Source: Actinomadura rubteroloni (GTDB lineage Bacteria > Actinomycetota > Actinomycetes > Streptosporangiales > Streptosporangiaceae). Taken from it: a stretch of DNA of 64,000 bases. How positions within the stretch are numbered: the stretch's first letter is position 1; each line of letters starts with the position of its first letter. The position numbers and the translations under genes were made by a program. Shown here piece after piece: positions 8,408-18,164 of this stretch. The notes under the pieces were generated by a model. That model did no database searches and was not told where the DNA came from. It saw only the letters and a list, made by a program, of their open reading frames with translations. Location: the NCBI RefSeq assembly GCF_002911665.1, contig NZ_MTBP01000006.1:1-64000 (forward strand). Reading direction: 5' to 3'.

Positions 8408-9409
8408 TCAGGGCCTCCCCCGGGCGCCGCGCGGCGGCCCGCAGCTCCCCCGCACCACCAGTTCGGTCGGCAGGGGCGCGGGCGCAGCGGGCCGCGCGCG
8501 GCCCGGGTCGCGGGCCAGCAGTTCGGCGGCGCGGCGGCCCATCGCGCGGGCGGGGCGGGCGACGGCGGTGAGCGGCGGGTCGCACAGCTCCGCCCACGGG
8601 ACGTCGTCGATCACGGCGATGGACACGTCGGCGGGCACCCGCAGGTCCAGCTCCCGCGCGACCAGGACGGCGGCCTCGCCGAGCAGCCGCCCGGACGCGA
8701 CGACGGCGGTGACGTCGGGGCGGCTCTGCAGCAGCCCCGCCGCCGCCCCGTAGGCGCTGTCGCGGGACGTCCGGGCGGGCACGAGCACCGCCTCGGCCCC
8801 GCCGAGGGCGTCGCGGAAGGCGCGTTCGCGGACGCCGGGGGCGGCGCCGGGCGCGGCGGCCCCGAGGAACGCCACGCGGCGGTGCCCGAGCCCGGTCAGG
8901 TACTCCACCAGCGCCCGCACGCCCGCCGCGTCGTCGGCGCGGACGGCCGGGATGTGCGGGAACGCCGCGAGCGCCCGGTCGGCGAACACGACGCCGCCCG
9001 CGCGGGCCGCCGCCGCCCAGTCGGCGTCCTGCCCGGCCGGGACGGCGACGACGCCGCCGAGCCGCTGCCCGGCCAGCCGCTCCACGACGGCGGCCTCGCG
9101 GGCGGGGTCGCCGCCGGTGACGTCCAGCACGACGTGCTCGCCGAGGTCGCGGGCGGCGGCCAGGACCCCGGCGGCCAGCTCGGCGGCGAAGGGGTCGGCG
9201 ACGTCGGGCAGGACGAGCCCGATGCCCGCCGCCGCGCGCGTCTTCAGCCCGCGCGCGGCGGCGTCGGGCCGGTAGTCCAGCGCGCGGGCGGCGGCCAGGA
9301 CGCGCTCGCGGGTCGCGGCGCCGACCGGGCCGTTGCCGGAGAACACCCGCGACACGGTCGCGATGCCGACGCCCGCGGCCGCCGCGACGTCCTTGATCGT
9401 CGCCGTCAT
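8408..9409 (-). CDS. LacI family transcriptional repressor
   Basis: 333 residues. The N-terminal HTH (TIKDVAAAAGVGIATVSRVFSGN) and hinge (YRPDAAARGLKTR) are followed by a periplasmic-binding-like effector domain. It faces the ATPase gene at 9523 across two identical palindromes of the LacI type, one placed 17 bases before its own start. It very likely represses itself and the sugar-transport ATPase and is released by a sugar. The effector cannot be read from the sequence. Confidence 0.93.
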   Translation of the reverse strand: MTATIKDVAAAAGVGIATVSRVFSGNGPVGAATRERVLAAARALDYRPDAAARGLKTRAAAGIGLVLPDVADPFAAELAAGVLAAARDLGEHVVLDVTGGDPAREAAVVERLAGQRLGGVVAVPAGQDADWAAAARAGGVVFADRALAAFPHIPAVRADDAAGVRALVEYLTGLGHRRVAFLGAAAPGAAPGVRERAFRDALGGAEAVLVPARTSRDSAYGAAAGLLQSRPDVTAVVASGRLLGEAAVLVARELDLRVPADVSIAVIDDVPWAELCDPPLTAVARPARAMGRRAAELLARDPGRARPAAPAPLPTELVVRGSCGPPRGARGRP

Positions 9410-9425
9410 CGCCCGCCCCCTTTCC

Positions 9426-9439
9426 TGGAAACGTTTCCA
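9426..9439. promoter_or_regulatory. LacI-type operator O1
   Basis: TGGAAACGTTTCCA is a perfect 14-bp palindrome with the central CG typical of LacI/GalR operators. It lies just upstream of the lacI start. An identical copy is at 9489-9502. The centre-to-centre distance is 63 bp, six helical turns, so both sites face the same side of DNA. Confidence 0.85.
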
Positions 9440-9488
9440 TGGCTTTAGATCGAATTATGCCTGGTGAGCTTAACGCTTAACCACCGAA

Positions 9489-9502
9489 TGGAAACGTTTC
9501 CA
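9489..9502. promoter_or_regulatory. LacI-type operator O2
   Basis: This is the second exact copy of TGGAAACGTTTCCA, 20 bases upstream of the ATPase start. The 49 bases between the operators are AT-rich for this genome and contain a tandem GCTTAAC heptamer at 9468-9481. The divergent promoters probably lie there and would be blocked by repressor bound to both sites. Confidence 0.85.
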
Positions 9503-9522
9503 CTTAGTGCGAGGGGGACCCG

Positions 9523-10740
<1,218 letters not shown>

Positions 10741-10753
10741 GGCCACCCGAAGA

Positions 10754-10798
10754 GGGCGGCCCCGCGGTCCACCCGTGTGCGGGACCGCGGGGACGCCC
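10754..10798. terminator. Bidirectional terminator hairpin between the ATPase and permease genes
   Basis: An 11-bp perfect stem (10760-10770 with 10782-10792) has an 11-base loop and is extended by five more outer pairs (10754-10758 with 10794-10798) after one mismatch. It sits between two convergent stops and would end transcripts from both sides. There is no U-run, as is common in actinomycetes. Confidence 0.75.
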
Positions 10799-10804
10799 GC
10801 CGGG

Positions 10805-11719
10805 TCACTTCACCGAGCCGGCCAGCACGCCCTGCACGAAGTAGCGCTGGAACGCGAAGAACACCGCCAGCGGGACGATCAGGGACAGGAACGCGCCCGG
10901 CGCCAGGATGTCGATGTTCCCGGTGAACTGCCGCATCTGCGACTGCAGCCACTTGGTCATCGGCTGCGCGTCGGTGTCGGCGAACACCAGCGACACCAGC
11001 AGGTCGTTCCACACCCACAGGAACTGGAAGATGCCGAGCGAGGCGATGGCCGGGCCGCCCAGCGGGAAGATCACCCGGCGGAAGATCGTCCACTCCGAGC
11101 CGCCGTCCATCCGCGCCGCCTCCAGCAGGTCCCGGGGGATCGCGGCGAAGAAGTTGCGCAGCAGGAAGATCGCGAACGGCAGGCCGAACGCGACGTGGAA
11201 CAGCACCACCCCGGTGATCGACCCGAACATCTGGAACCCGCCGAACTCGATCTTGCCGTAGAGCTTGGCGACGGGCACCAGCGCGACCTGCACCGGCACG
11301 ACCAGCAGCGCGACGACCACCAGGAACAGCCAGTCGCGGCCGGGGAACTCCAGCCACGCGAACGCGTACGCCGCCAGCGAGGCGATCACGACGACCAGCA
11401 CCGTCGCCGGGACGGTGATGAGCACCGTGTTCCAGAACGAGTCCACGAAGTCGGGCTTGTCCAGCAGGGCGCTGTAGGAGGAGAACGTGAGCTGCGACGG
11501 CTTGGTGAACACCGTCCACCAGCCGCTGGAGTTGTTGTCGGCGTTGGACCGCAGCGACGCCACCAGCAGCCCGAGCGTCGGGACGAGCCAGAACAGCGCC
11601 ACCAGCACCAGCACGGCCTGCACCGCGCCGCCGCCGAGCCGTCCCGCGACCCGCGCGGCGATCCCCCGGCGCGGCGCGCCCGCCGAGCCGTCCCCAGGCA
11701 CCGTGTCGTGGGCCGTCAT
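10805..11719 (-). CDS. Sugar ABC importer permease (MalG type)
   Basis: 304 residues, six membrane helices. The EAA loop (LLEAARMDGGSEWTIFRRVIFPL, near residues 200-222) contacts the ATPase. It ends with the usual short FVQGVLAGSVK tail of MalG-like proteins. The ATG at 11719 overlaps the stop of the upstream permease in an ATGA, so translation is coupled. It is the last gene of the operon. Confidence 0.92.
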   Translation of the reverse strand: MTAHDTVPGDGSAGAPRRGIAARVAGRLGGGAVQAVLVLVALFWLVPTLGLLVASLRSNADNNSSGWWTVFTKPSQLTFSSYSALLDKPDFVDSFWNTVLITVPATVLVVVIASLAAYAFAWLEFPGRDWLFLVVVALLVVPVQVALVPVAKLYGKIEFGGFQMFGSITGVVLFHVAFGLPFAIFLLRNFFAAIPRDLLEAARMDGGSEWTIFRRVIFPLGGPAIASLGIFQFLWVWNDLLVSLVFADTDAQPMTKWLQSQMRQFTGNIDILAPGAFLSLIVPLAVFFAFQRYFVQGVLAGSVK

Positions 11720-13092
11720 TTCCGCTCCCGCCGCAGCCGCCGGATGTTGAACAGCATGGCGGGCAGCACGAGCAGGAACAGCAGCACCGCGATCGCGCTG
11801 CCCGCTCCCTGGTCGTTGCCGCCGCCGAACGACTCGGTCCACATCTGCAAGGCCAGCACCCCCGCGTTGGGGTCGCCGCCGCCGATGACGAAGACCAGGT
11901 CGAAGACCTTCAGGACGTTGATGACGAGCGTCACCAGCACCACGACCAGCACCGGCGACAGCAGCGGGATCGTCACCCGCCGGAACACCTGCCACTCGGT
12001 GGCGCCGTCGACCCGCGCGGCCTCCAGCGCGTCGCGGGGGATCGCGGCGAGCCCGGCGGCGATCAGCACCATCGCGAACCCCGACCACACCCACAGGTAC
12101 GCGCCGATGATCGCGGGCGTGATGAGCGTGTCGCCGAGCCATTCCGCGCCGCCGTAGGCCGCCGTGAAGTTGCCGGCGGGCAGCCGCAGCGTGACCGGCC
12201 CCGCCGGGACCTTGGCCAGCGTGAACGTGCCGTCGTCGCGGGTGGTGGCGGACGCGACGACCTTCCCGTCCCGCACCGCCTGGACCCGCACGCCCGGCAG
12301 GCCCGCCTCCGACGGGTCCACCGCGTTCGGCCGTCCGCCGCCGCCCCGGGTGAAGTCGAACCAGACCGTCCCGGTGATCCGCCCCGGGCCCGGCGGCGCC
12401 GCCGCCCGCGCCGGGACCGGCTTGGCCGGCAGGTACTCGGGCTTGACGCGCAGCAGCGGCAGCAGCGCCGTGCTCCCCGCCGTCACCGGACGGGCCGTCA
12501 CGACCGCGCCGCCCTCGGCGCGCAGCGGCTGCGCCGCGCCCGCGCGCGGGCCCGCCCCCGGATAGGCGGTCTCGGCGCTGAACGCGTCGTGGACGGCGAC
12601 CATCGCGGCGTTCGCGACGCCCTTGTCGGGGTCCTGCTCGTACACCAGCCGGAAGATCACGCCGGACGCCAGGAACGAGATCGCCATCGGCATGAACACC
12701 ACGAGCTTGAACGCCGTCGCCCACCGGATCCGCTCGGTGAGGACCGCGAACAGCAGCCCGACGATCGTGACCAGCGTCGGCGCGACCACCACCCAGATCG
12801 CCGTGTTCCGGACGGCGAGCAGGTTGCCGTGCCCCTCGAAGATCCCGGTGTAGTTGCTCGTGGTGAAGCCGCCGGAGGAGTCCAGGAAACTCCGGACCAC
12901 CGTGTAGACGATCGGGTAGACGACCAGGAAGCCGAGCAGCAGCAGCGCGGGCAGCAGGAACGACCCGGCCAGCCACGACGGCGGCCGAAGCCCGTCCCGC
13001 CGCCCCGTGCTCGCGTCCGGCCCGGTGGCGGCGGCGCCGCCCGTCGCGGCGCCCGCCGTCGCGGGCGGCGTGTCCTCTCGCGGAGCCATCAT
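11716..13092 (-). CDS. Sugar ABC importer permease (MalF type) with inserted extracytoplasmic domain
   Basis: 458 residues; ATG 13092 after GAGGTGAGGGAC. Membrane helices lie near residues 42-68, 97-118, 128-150, 325-350, 378-400 and 432-450, and the EAA loop near 356-377 (LEAARVDGATEWQVFRRV). Between helices 3 and 4, residues about 175-318 form a large outside insertion at the position of the E. coli MalF P2 loop. Within it, residues about 237-304 read GRITGTVWFDF, GLPGVRV, GKVVASATTRDDGTF and PAGPVTLRLP, like SdrD-B/CnaB or carboxypeptidase-regulatory beta-sandwich domains. The insertion may grip the binding protein or the cell wall. Confidence 0.9.
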   Translation of the reverse strand: MMAPREDTPPATAGAATGGAAATGPDASTGRRDGLRPPSWLAGSFLLPALLLLGFLVVYPIVYTVVRSFLDSSGGFTTSNYTGIFEGHGNLLAVRNTAIWVVVAPTLVTIVGLLFAVLTERIRWATAFKLVVFMPMAISFLASGVIFRLVYEQDPDKGVANAAMVAVHDAFSAETAYPGAGPRAGAAQPLRAEGGAVVTARPVTAGSTALLPLLRVKPEYLPAKPVPARAAAPPGPGRITGTVWFDFTRGGGGRPNAVDPSEAGLPGVRVQAVRDGKVVASATTRDDGTFTLAKVPAGPVTLRLPAGNFTAAYGGAEWLGDTLITPAIIGAYLWVWSGFAMVLIAAGLAAIPRDALEAARVDGATEWQVFRRVTIPLLSPVLVVVLVTLVINVLKVFDLVFVIGGGDPNAGVLALQMWTESFGGGNDQGAGSAIAVLLFLLVLPAMLFNIRRLRRERK

Positions 13093-13135
13093 GTCCCTCA
13101 CCTCGGGTTCCCGGCCCGGAGGCCGGGGCGCCGGC

Positions 13136-13164
13136 TCCGGCGGGGCGCGGCGCGCCCCGCCGGA
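13136..13164 (-). other. Intercistronic hairpin between binding protein and permease genes
   Basis: A perfect 13-bp inverted repeat (13136-13148 with 13152-13164) has a 3-base loop. It lies in the 80-base gap between the binding-protein stop and the permease ribosome site. By position it resembles the REP/hairpin that protects malE mRNA in enterobacteria, giving more binding protein than permease. It could also be a partial terminator. Confidence 0.7.
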
Positions 13165-13172
13165 CGGAAGCC

Positions 13173-14486
13173 CTACTTGTAGGCCTTGGCGGCCTCGTCC
13201 TCCAGCCTCTGCTGCGCGCCCTTGACGTCGGACGGCTTCTGCACGAACGCGCGCAGCGCCTCCCACTCGCCCTTGCCGGGCGTCGCGCCGAACGCGGCCG
13301 GGGCCAGGTCCGACAGGTCGTAGCGGGCGGCGTCGCCGGCCTGCTGGAGCTGCGCGATGAGCTGCTTGGCGATCGGGTCGCTGTAGGCCGACGGCGGGAC
13401 GTTCTTGTTCGGCGACAGGTAGCCGCCGAGCCCGGCCCACACCTTCCCGGCCTCGGGCGAGGCGAGGAACTTCATCAGCGCCATCGCGCCTTTGCCGTCC
13501 TTCATCGCGACGGCGATGTCACCGCCGAGCAGCGCGGGCGCGGTGTTCCCGGCCTTGGGGAACGCGAACACCTTCGCGTCGGTGCCGACCTTGGCCTTGG
13601 TGGTCGCGACGTTGGCGGCGGCGAAGTCGCCGCCGTAGACCATCGCGGCCTTCTGCGTGCCGAACACGTCGGTGACCGACGCGTCGAACTTGGTCTTGGT
13701 GGCCTGCGCGAGGCCGCCCGCCAGGAAGTCGGGCTTGCCCCAGATCTGCGCGAGGGTCTCCAGCGCCTTGCCGACGGTCGGGTCCGTCCACTTGATCTTG
13801 TGCTGGGCGAGCTTGTCGTAGTTCTCCGGCCCGGCCTGCGACAGGTAGACGTTCTCGAACCAGTCGGTGAGCGTCCAGGAGTCGCTGGACGCGGCGGCGA
13901 GCGTGAACGGCGTCGTGCCCGCGTCCTGCAGCGTCTGGGAGTCCTTCACCAGGTCCGCCCACGTCGCCGGCGGCTGGATCCCCGCGTCCGCGAACGCCTG
14001 CGGCCGGTACCACAGGATCGACTTGTAGGCCGCCTTGGCGAGCACGCCGTAGGACTTGCCGCCCGCCGAGCCGAGGTCCTTCCAGTACGGCGAGAAGTTC
14101 TTGTCGACCTCGCCGGTGACGTCCGCGCCGAGCGGCTTGAGCTGCCCCTTGGCGGCGTACTGCTGCAGCAGGCCGGGCTGCGGGAGGATCGCGACGTCCG
14201 GCGGGTTCTTGGCGTCCAGCCGCGGGCCGAGGTAGGCGTCGGTGTCCTCGCCGGTGGAGGCGTAGGTGACGGTCGCGCCGGTCTTCTGCTCGAACGCCTT
14301 GAGGACCTTGCGGAAGTTCTGCTCCTCCGGCCCGGTCCACTTGGCGGCGACCTCGATCTTGACGCCCTTCAGCTCGGTGCCGCCCGAGCCGGTGTCCTTC
14401 TTGTCGTCGCCGCCGCACGCCGCGGCCGACGACGCCACCAGGCCCGCCGCCACCGCGGCGCCCAGCACCCGTCTGCTGATCCTCAT
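13173..14486 (-). CDS. Extracellular sugar-binding lipoprotein of ABC importer
   Basis: 437 residues; ATG 14486 after GGGAGGACGAGGG. The signal peptide starts MRISRRVLGAAVAAGL and ends at a likely lipidated Cys24 (SSAAAC), followed by a Gly/Asp/Lys linker. The mature part is a solute-binding protein of the CUT1 type, recognised by WTGPEEQNFRKVLKAFEQKTG and the closing segments. It is anchored to the outer face of the membrane and delivers sugar to the permeases. Its ATG overlaps the stop of the ATPase gene (ATGA). Confidence 0.93.
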   Translation of the reverse strand: MRISRRVLGAAVAAGLVASSAAACGGDDKKDTGSGGTELKGVKIEVAAKWTGPEEQNFRKVLKAFEQKTGATVTYASTGEDTDAYLGPRLDAKNPPDVAILPQPGLLQQYAAKGQLKPLGADVTGEVDKNFSPYWKDLGSAGGKSYGVLAKAAYKSILWYRPQAFADAGIQPPATWADLVKDSQTLQDAGTTPFTLAAASSDSWTLTDWFENVYLSQAGPENYDKLAQHKIKWTDPTVGKALETLAQIWGKPDFLAGGLAQATKTKFDASVTDVFGTQKAAMVYGGDFAAANVATTKAKVGTDAKVFAFPKAGNTAPALLGGDIAVAMKDGKGAMALMKFLASPEAGKVWAGLGGYLSPNKNVPPSAYSDPIAKQLIAQLQQAGDAARYDLSDLAPAAFGATPGKGEWEALRAFVQKPSDVKGAQQRLEDEAAKAYK

Positions 14487-15712
14487 CCCTCGTCCTCCCT
14501 GGAAGGCCCGGCGGCCGATCCCCAGATCGACGCGCCGGTCTCGATGTCGAAGAAGTGCAGGCGTCCGGTGTCCACGCGGACCGTGACCGGATCGCCCACG
14601 GTGACGCCGGTGCGCGGGCTGAACCGCCCGACGACGTCGGTGTGGGGTGCCGCGCCGCCCTCGCCGGGGACGTCGGCCCCCGCGTCGCGGGCCAGCTCCC
14701 GGGTGTCCTCGGTGACGACCTGGGCGGCCTCGACGGTGAAGTGGACGAGCACGTCCGAGCCCATCGCCTCGACCAGCTCGGCGGTCGACACCAGCGTCGT
14801 CCCGTCCGGGCCGCCGCTCAGCGCGGCGTCCTCCATGTCCTCGGGACGGATCCCGACGACGACGTCGCGGCCGAGGTACCCGGCCAGGCCGGGCCGCGCG
14901 GCGAACACCTCGGGCGCCAGCTCCAGCGTCTGGCCGCCGATCGCGACCCGCGGGTTCTCCGCGGTGCCCGACAGCGCGCCCTGGATCAGGTTCATGGCCG
15001 GTGAGCCGATGAAACCGGCCACGAAAAGGTTCGCGGGCCGGTCGTAGAGCTCCTGCGGCGGGGCGACCTGCTGCAGTTCGCCCCGCTTCATCACCGCCAC
15101 CCGGTCGCCGAGGGTCATCGCCTCGGTCTGGTCGTGGGTGACGTAGATCGTGGTCACGCCGAGATCCCGCTGGATCCGGGCGATCTGCGCGCGGGTCTGC
15201 ACCCGCAGCTTGGCGTCGAGGTTGGACAGCGGCTCGTCCATCAGGAACGCCTGCGGCTCCCGGACGATCGCGCGTCCCATCGCGACGCGCTGGCGCTGCC
15301 CGCCCGACAGGTTGCGGGGCTTGCGGTCCAGGTGGTCGGTCAGGCCGAGGATCTTCGCGGCCTCCTCGACCTTCGCGCGGATGACCTTCTTGTCCATCCG
15401 GCGCAGCGACAGCCCGAAGCCGATGTTGTCGCGGACCGACAGGTGCGGGTAGAGGGCGTAGCTCTGGAACACCATCGCGACGTCGCGGTCGCGGGGCGGG
15501 ACGCGGTTCACCGTGCGCCCGCCGATCGTGAGCGTGCCCTCGGAGATCTCCTCCAGCCCGGCGACCATCCGCAGCGCCGTCGTCTTCCCGCACCCCGACG
15601 GGCCGACCAGCACCAGGAACTCCCCGTCGGCGATCGTGAGGTCCAGACCGGTCACGGCACGGGTTCCGTCGGGGTACACCTTCCCGACTTTCGTCAGGAC
15701 GACCTCTGCCAC
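14483..15712 (-). CDS. Sugar ABC importer ATPase (MalK/UgpC type), copy 2
   Basis: 409 residues; GTG 15712 after GAGGAGACGCC. Walker A GPSGCGKTT, signature [14 protein letters not shown], Walker [12 protein letters not shown] and switch VTHDQTEAMTLGD are intact, with a C-terminal TOBE region. It is the first gene of the operon ATPase-binding protein-MalF-MalG on the minus strand. With copy 1 at 9523 it may form a heterodimeric motor, or each may serve under a different signal. Confidence 0.93.
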   Translation of the reverse strand: MAEVVLTKVGKVYPDGTRAVTGLDLTIADGEFLVLVGPSGCGKTTALRMVAGLEEISEGTLTIGGRTVNRVPPRDRDVAMVFQSYALYPHLSVRDNIGFGLSLRRMDKKVIRAKVEEAAKILGLTDHLDRKPRNLSGGQRQRVAMGRAIVREPQAFLMDEPLSNLDAKLRVQTRAQIARIQRDLGVTTIYVTHDQTEAMTLGDRVAVMKRGELQQVAPPQELYDRPANLFVAGFIGSPAMNLIQGALSGTAENPRVAIGGQTLELAPEVFAARPGLAGYLGRDVVVGIRPEDMEDAALSGGPDGTTLVSTAELVEAMGSDVLVHFTVEAAQVVTEDTRELARDAGADVPGEGGAAPHTDVVGRFSPRTGVTVGDPVTVRVDTGRLHFFDIETGASIWGSAAGPSREDEG

Positions 15713-16025
15713 GGCGTCTCCTCTGCGTCCGGCGCGGTTCCGTCCCGACCGGCTCGACACCGGCCCCACGACGGATCCGCAACCTGGCGAACATGCGTTC
15801 GTAACCCGGGGGGAACAATGTCTCAAAGCACTACAGGGCAGTACAGGCGGGCCGCAAGGGCGATCACCGACCGTGAAGCCTATTGGTGCAGATATCGTTA
15901 TCTGCCCTGCCACACCCGTGACATCGCGGATACGACGGCTTGACCCTAGAGGTGTGAACGTCCCGGAACGCCGGAGGGGCGGGGCCCGCGGCCGGACCCC
16001 GCCCCACCCGCGCCGCGCGCCCCGG
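15713..16025 (-). promoter_or_regulatory. Leader/promoter region of the sugar importer operon with candidate operator
   Basis: No gene is visible in these 313 bases. At 15888-15905 there is an inverted repeat, GCAGATA-TCGT-TATCTGC (7-bp arms), unlike the LacI operator 6.4 kb away, so the operon may answer to another regulator. At 15976-16005 a 9-bp hairpin (GGGGCGGGG with CCCCGCCCC, 12-base loop) probably ends the M24 peptidase transcript. I could not assign -35/-10 boxes with confidence. Confidence 0.45.
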
Positions 16026-17135
16026 TCAGTCGACGACCACCAGCTCGCGCGGCGTGCCGTTCACGCTCTCGCAGCCGTCCTCGGTGCAGATCACGATGTC
16101 CTCGATCCGCGCGCCGTGCGGCCCCGGGTAGATCCCCGGCTCGATCGAGAACGCCATGCCCGGCTCCAGCGGCACCGCGCTGCCCGCCACGATGTAGGGC
16201 TCCTCGTGCGTCTCCAGCCCGATCCCGTGCCCCGTCCGGTGGACGAAGAACTCCCCGTAGTCCGCCCCGGCGATCACGTCGCGGGCGGCGGCGTCGACGT
16301 CCTGCGCCGCCACGCCCGGACGGACGACCGCCCGCGCCGTCCGCTGCGCCTCCAGCAGCACCGCGAAGTACTCCCGGTACTCCGCCGGCGGCTCCCCCAC
16401 GCAGTAGTTGCGCGTCGAGTCCGAGCAGTACCCGCTCGGCATCTGCCCGCCGATGTCCACCACCACCGGCTCGCCCGGCCGGATCACCCGGTCGCTCAGC
16501 TCCGCGTGCGGGTTCGCGCCGTTCGGCCCCGACCCGACGATCACGAAGTCGACCGAGGAGTGCCCCTCGTCCAGGATCGCGTCGGCGATGTCCCGGCCGA
16601 CCTGCCGCTCGGTGCGGCCCGGCTTCAGGAACTCCGGCACCCGGCGGTGCACCCGGTCGATCGCCGCGCCCGCCTCGCGCAGCGCCGCGACCTCCGCCGC
16701 GCTCTTGCGCACCCGCAGGTCCGAAAGGACCGTCCCCGCCGCGACCTGCTCGGCGTCGGGCAGCGCCGCGCGCAGCCTCAGCGCCATCACCGCCCACATC
16801 CGGTCGGCGACCGCGACCCGCCCGAGGCCGCGCGGCAGCCGCGCCGCGACCAGCGCGTACGGGTCGTCGGTCTCCTCCCACGGCACCAGCTCCACCCCGA
16901 GCGCGCCCGCCGGGGACTCCCGCGCGGCGGGCAGCTCCAGCCGCGGCACCACCAGGAACGGATCGCCCTGCGCCGGGACGGCCAGGCACGTCAGCCGTTC
17001 GAGCTGCTTGGCGTCGTAGCCCGTCACGTACCGCAGGTCCGGGCCCGGCGTCAGCAGCACCGCCCCAAGACCCGCCGCGCGCGCCGCGTCCCGCACCCGC
17101 CCGACCCGCTCCGCCGGATACAACTCCGTCGTCAC
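16026..17135 (-). CDS. Xaa-Pro peptidase (M24 family metallopeptidase)
   Basis: 369 residues; GTG 17135 after GGAGGGGAGGCGG. An N-terminal creatinase-like domain (residues about 1-130) precedes the pita-bread catalytic domain. All five metal ligands are visible: Asp in VVVDIGG, Asp in YCSDSTRNY, His in HRTGHGIG, Glu in FSIEPGIY and Glu in ARIEDIV. It should cleave X-Pro bonds in peptides in the cytoplasm with two Mn or Co ions. It is divergent from the exonuclease gene, with 93 bases between starts. Confidence 0.93.
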   Translation of the reverse strand: MTTELYPAERVGRVRDAARAAGLGAVLLTPGPDLRYVTGYDAKQLERLTCLAVPAQGDPFLVVPRLELPAARESPAGALGVELVPWEETDDPYALVAARLPRGLGRVAVADRMWAVMALRLRAALPDAEQVAAGTVLSDLRVRKSAAEVAALREAGAAIDRVHRRVPEFLKPGRTERQVGRDIADAILDEGHSSVDFVIVGSGPNGANPHAELSDRVIRPGEPVVVDIGGQMPSGYCSDSTRNYCVGEPPAEYREYFAVLLEAQRTARAVVRPGVAAQDVDAAARDVIAGADYGEFFVHRTGHGIGLETHEEPYIVAGSAVPLEPGMAFSIEPGIYPGPHGARIEDIVICTEDGCESVNGTPRELVVVD

Positions 17136-17228
17136 ATCCGCCTCCCCTCCTGTCGCCCGTCCGTGTCGGTCCCAGCATCCCAAACGCGCCGCCCGGTCCT
17201 GTCGGCGGCGCGTGCGACGATGGTGCCC

Positions 17229-18164
17229 ATGAGCGGGCTGATGCTGCTGGACACGCCGTCGCTGTACTTCCGCGCCTTCTTCGGCGTGCCCGAGTCGGTC
17301 ACCGCGCCGGACGGGACGCCCGTCAACGCCGTGCGCGGCCTCCTGGACATGATCGCCCGGCTCGTGCAGGACCGCGCGCCCGACCGGCTCGTGTGCTGCA
17401 TGGACGCCGACTGGCGGCCGGAGTTCCGCGTCGCGGCGATCCCGTCCTACAAGGCGCACCGCGTCGCCGACGACGGCGGCGACCAGACCCCCGACGCGCT
17501 CGGCGCCCAGCTCCCCGTCATCGACGCCGTGCTGGACGCAGTCGGCCTCGCCCGCGCCGGCGTCCCCGGCTACGAGGCCGACGACGTCATCGGCACCCTC
17601 GCCGTGCGCGGCGGGGCCGACGGGCCCGTCGACATCGTCACCGGCGACCGCGACCTGTTCCAGCTCGCCGACGACAACGGGCCCGTCGCCGTCCTCTACA
17701 CCGCGCGCGGCGTCCGCAACCTCCAGGTCATGGGCGAGAAGGAGATCGCCGCCAAGTACGCCATCCCCGGCCGCGCCTACGGCGACTACGCGACCCTGCG
17801 CGGCGACCCCAGCGACGGGCTGCCCGGCGTCCCCGGCATCGGCGACAAGACCGCAGCCGCCCTGGTCACCCGGTTCGGCTCGGTCGCCGGGATCCGCGCC
17901 GCCCTCGCCGACGGCACCGCCGAGGGGTTCCCGGCGGGCGCGCGGCGCCGGCTGGAGGCCGCCGGGGACTACCTCACCGCCGCCGAGACCGTCGTGCGGG
18001 TCGTCACCGACATCGACGACCCCGTCCTCGCCGTCCTGGACGACCGGCTCCCGAGCGGCCCGCGCGATCCCGCCGCCCTCGTCGAACTCGCCGACCGGTG
18101 GGGCCTGCACAGCCCCGTCAACCGCCTCCTGCACGCCCTGGCCCGCGACGGCGCCGACGTCTGA
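17229..18164 (+). CDS. 5'-3' exonuclease (FEN/PIN family)
   Basis: 311 residues from ATG 17229; ATG 17220 in frame would add three residues and neither has a strong ribosome site. The N-terminal metal-binding PIN-like part has LMLLDTPSLYFRAFFG, ADDVIGTLA and VTGDRDLFQL. The H3TH DNA-binding motif reads GDPSDGLPGVPGIGDKTAAALV. It is the size of the stand-alone nuclease equivalent to the N-terminal domain of DNA polymerase I. The expected role is flap or RNA-primer removal and repair. Confidence 0.93.
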   Translation: MSGLMLLDTPSLYFRAFFGVPESVTAPDGTPVNAVRGLLDMIARLVQDRAPDRLVCCMDADWRPEFRVAAIPSYKAHRVADDGGDQTPDALGAQLPVIDAVLDAVGLARAGVPGYEADDVIGTLAVRGGADGPVDIVTGDRDLFQLADDNGPVAVLYTARGVRNLQVMGEKEIAAKYAIPGRAYGDYATLRGDPSDGLPGVPGIGDKTAAALVTRFGSVAGIRAALADGTAEGFPAGARRRLEAAGDYLTAAETVVRVVTDIDDPVLAVLDDRLPSGPRDPAALVELADRWGLHSPVNRLLHALARDGADV

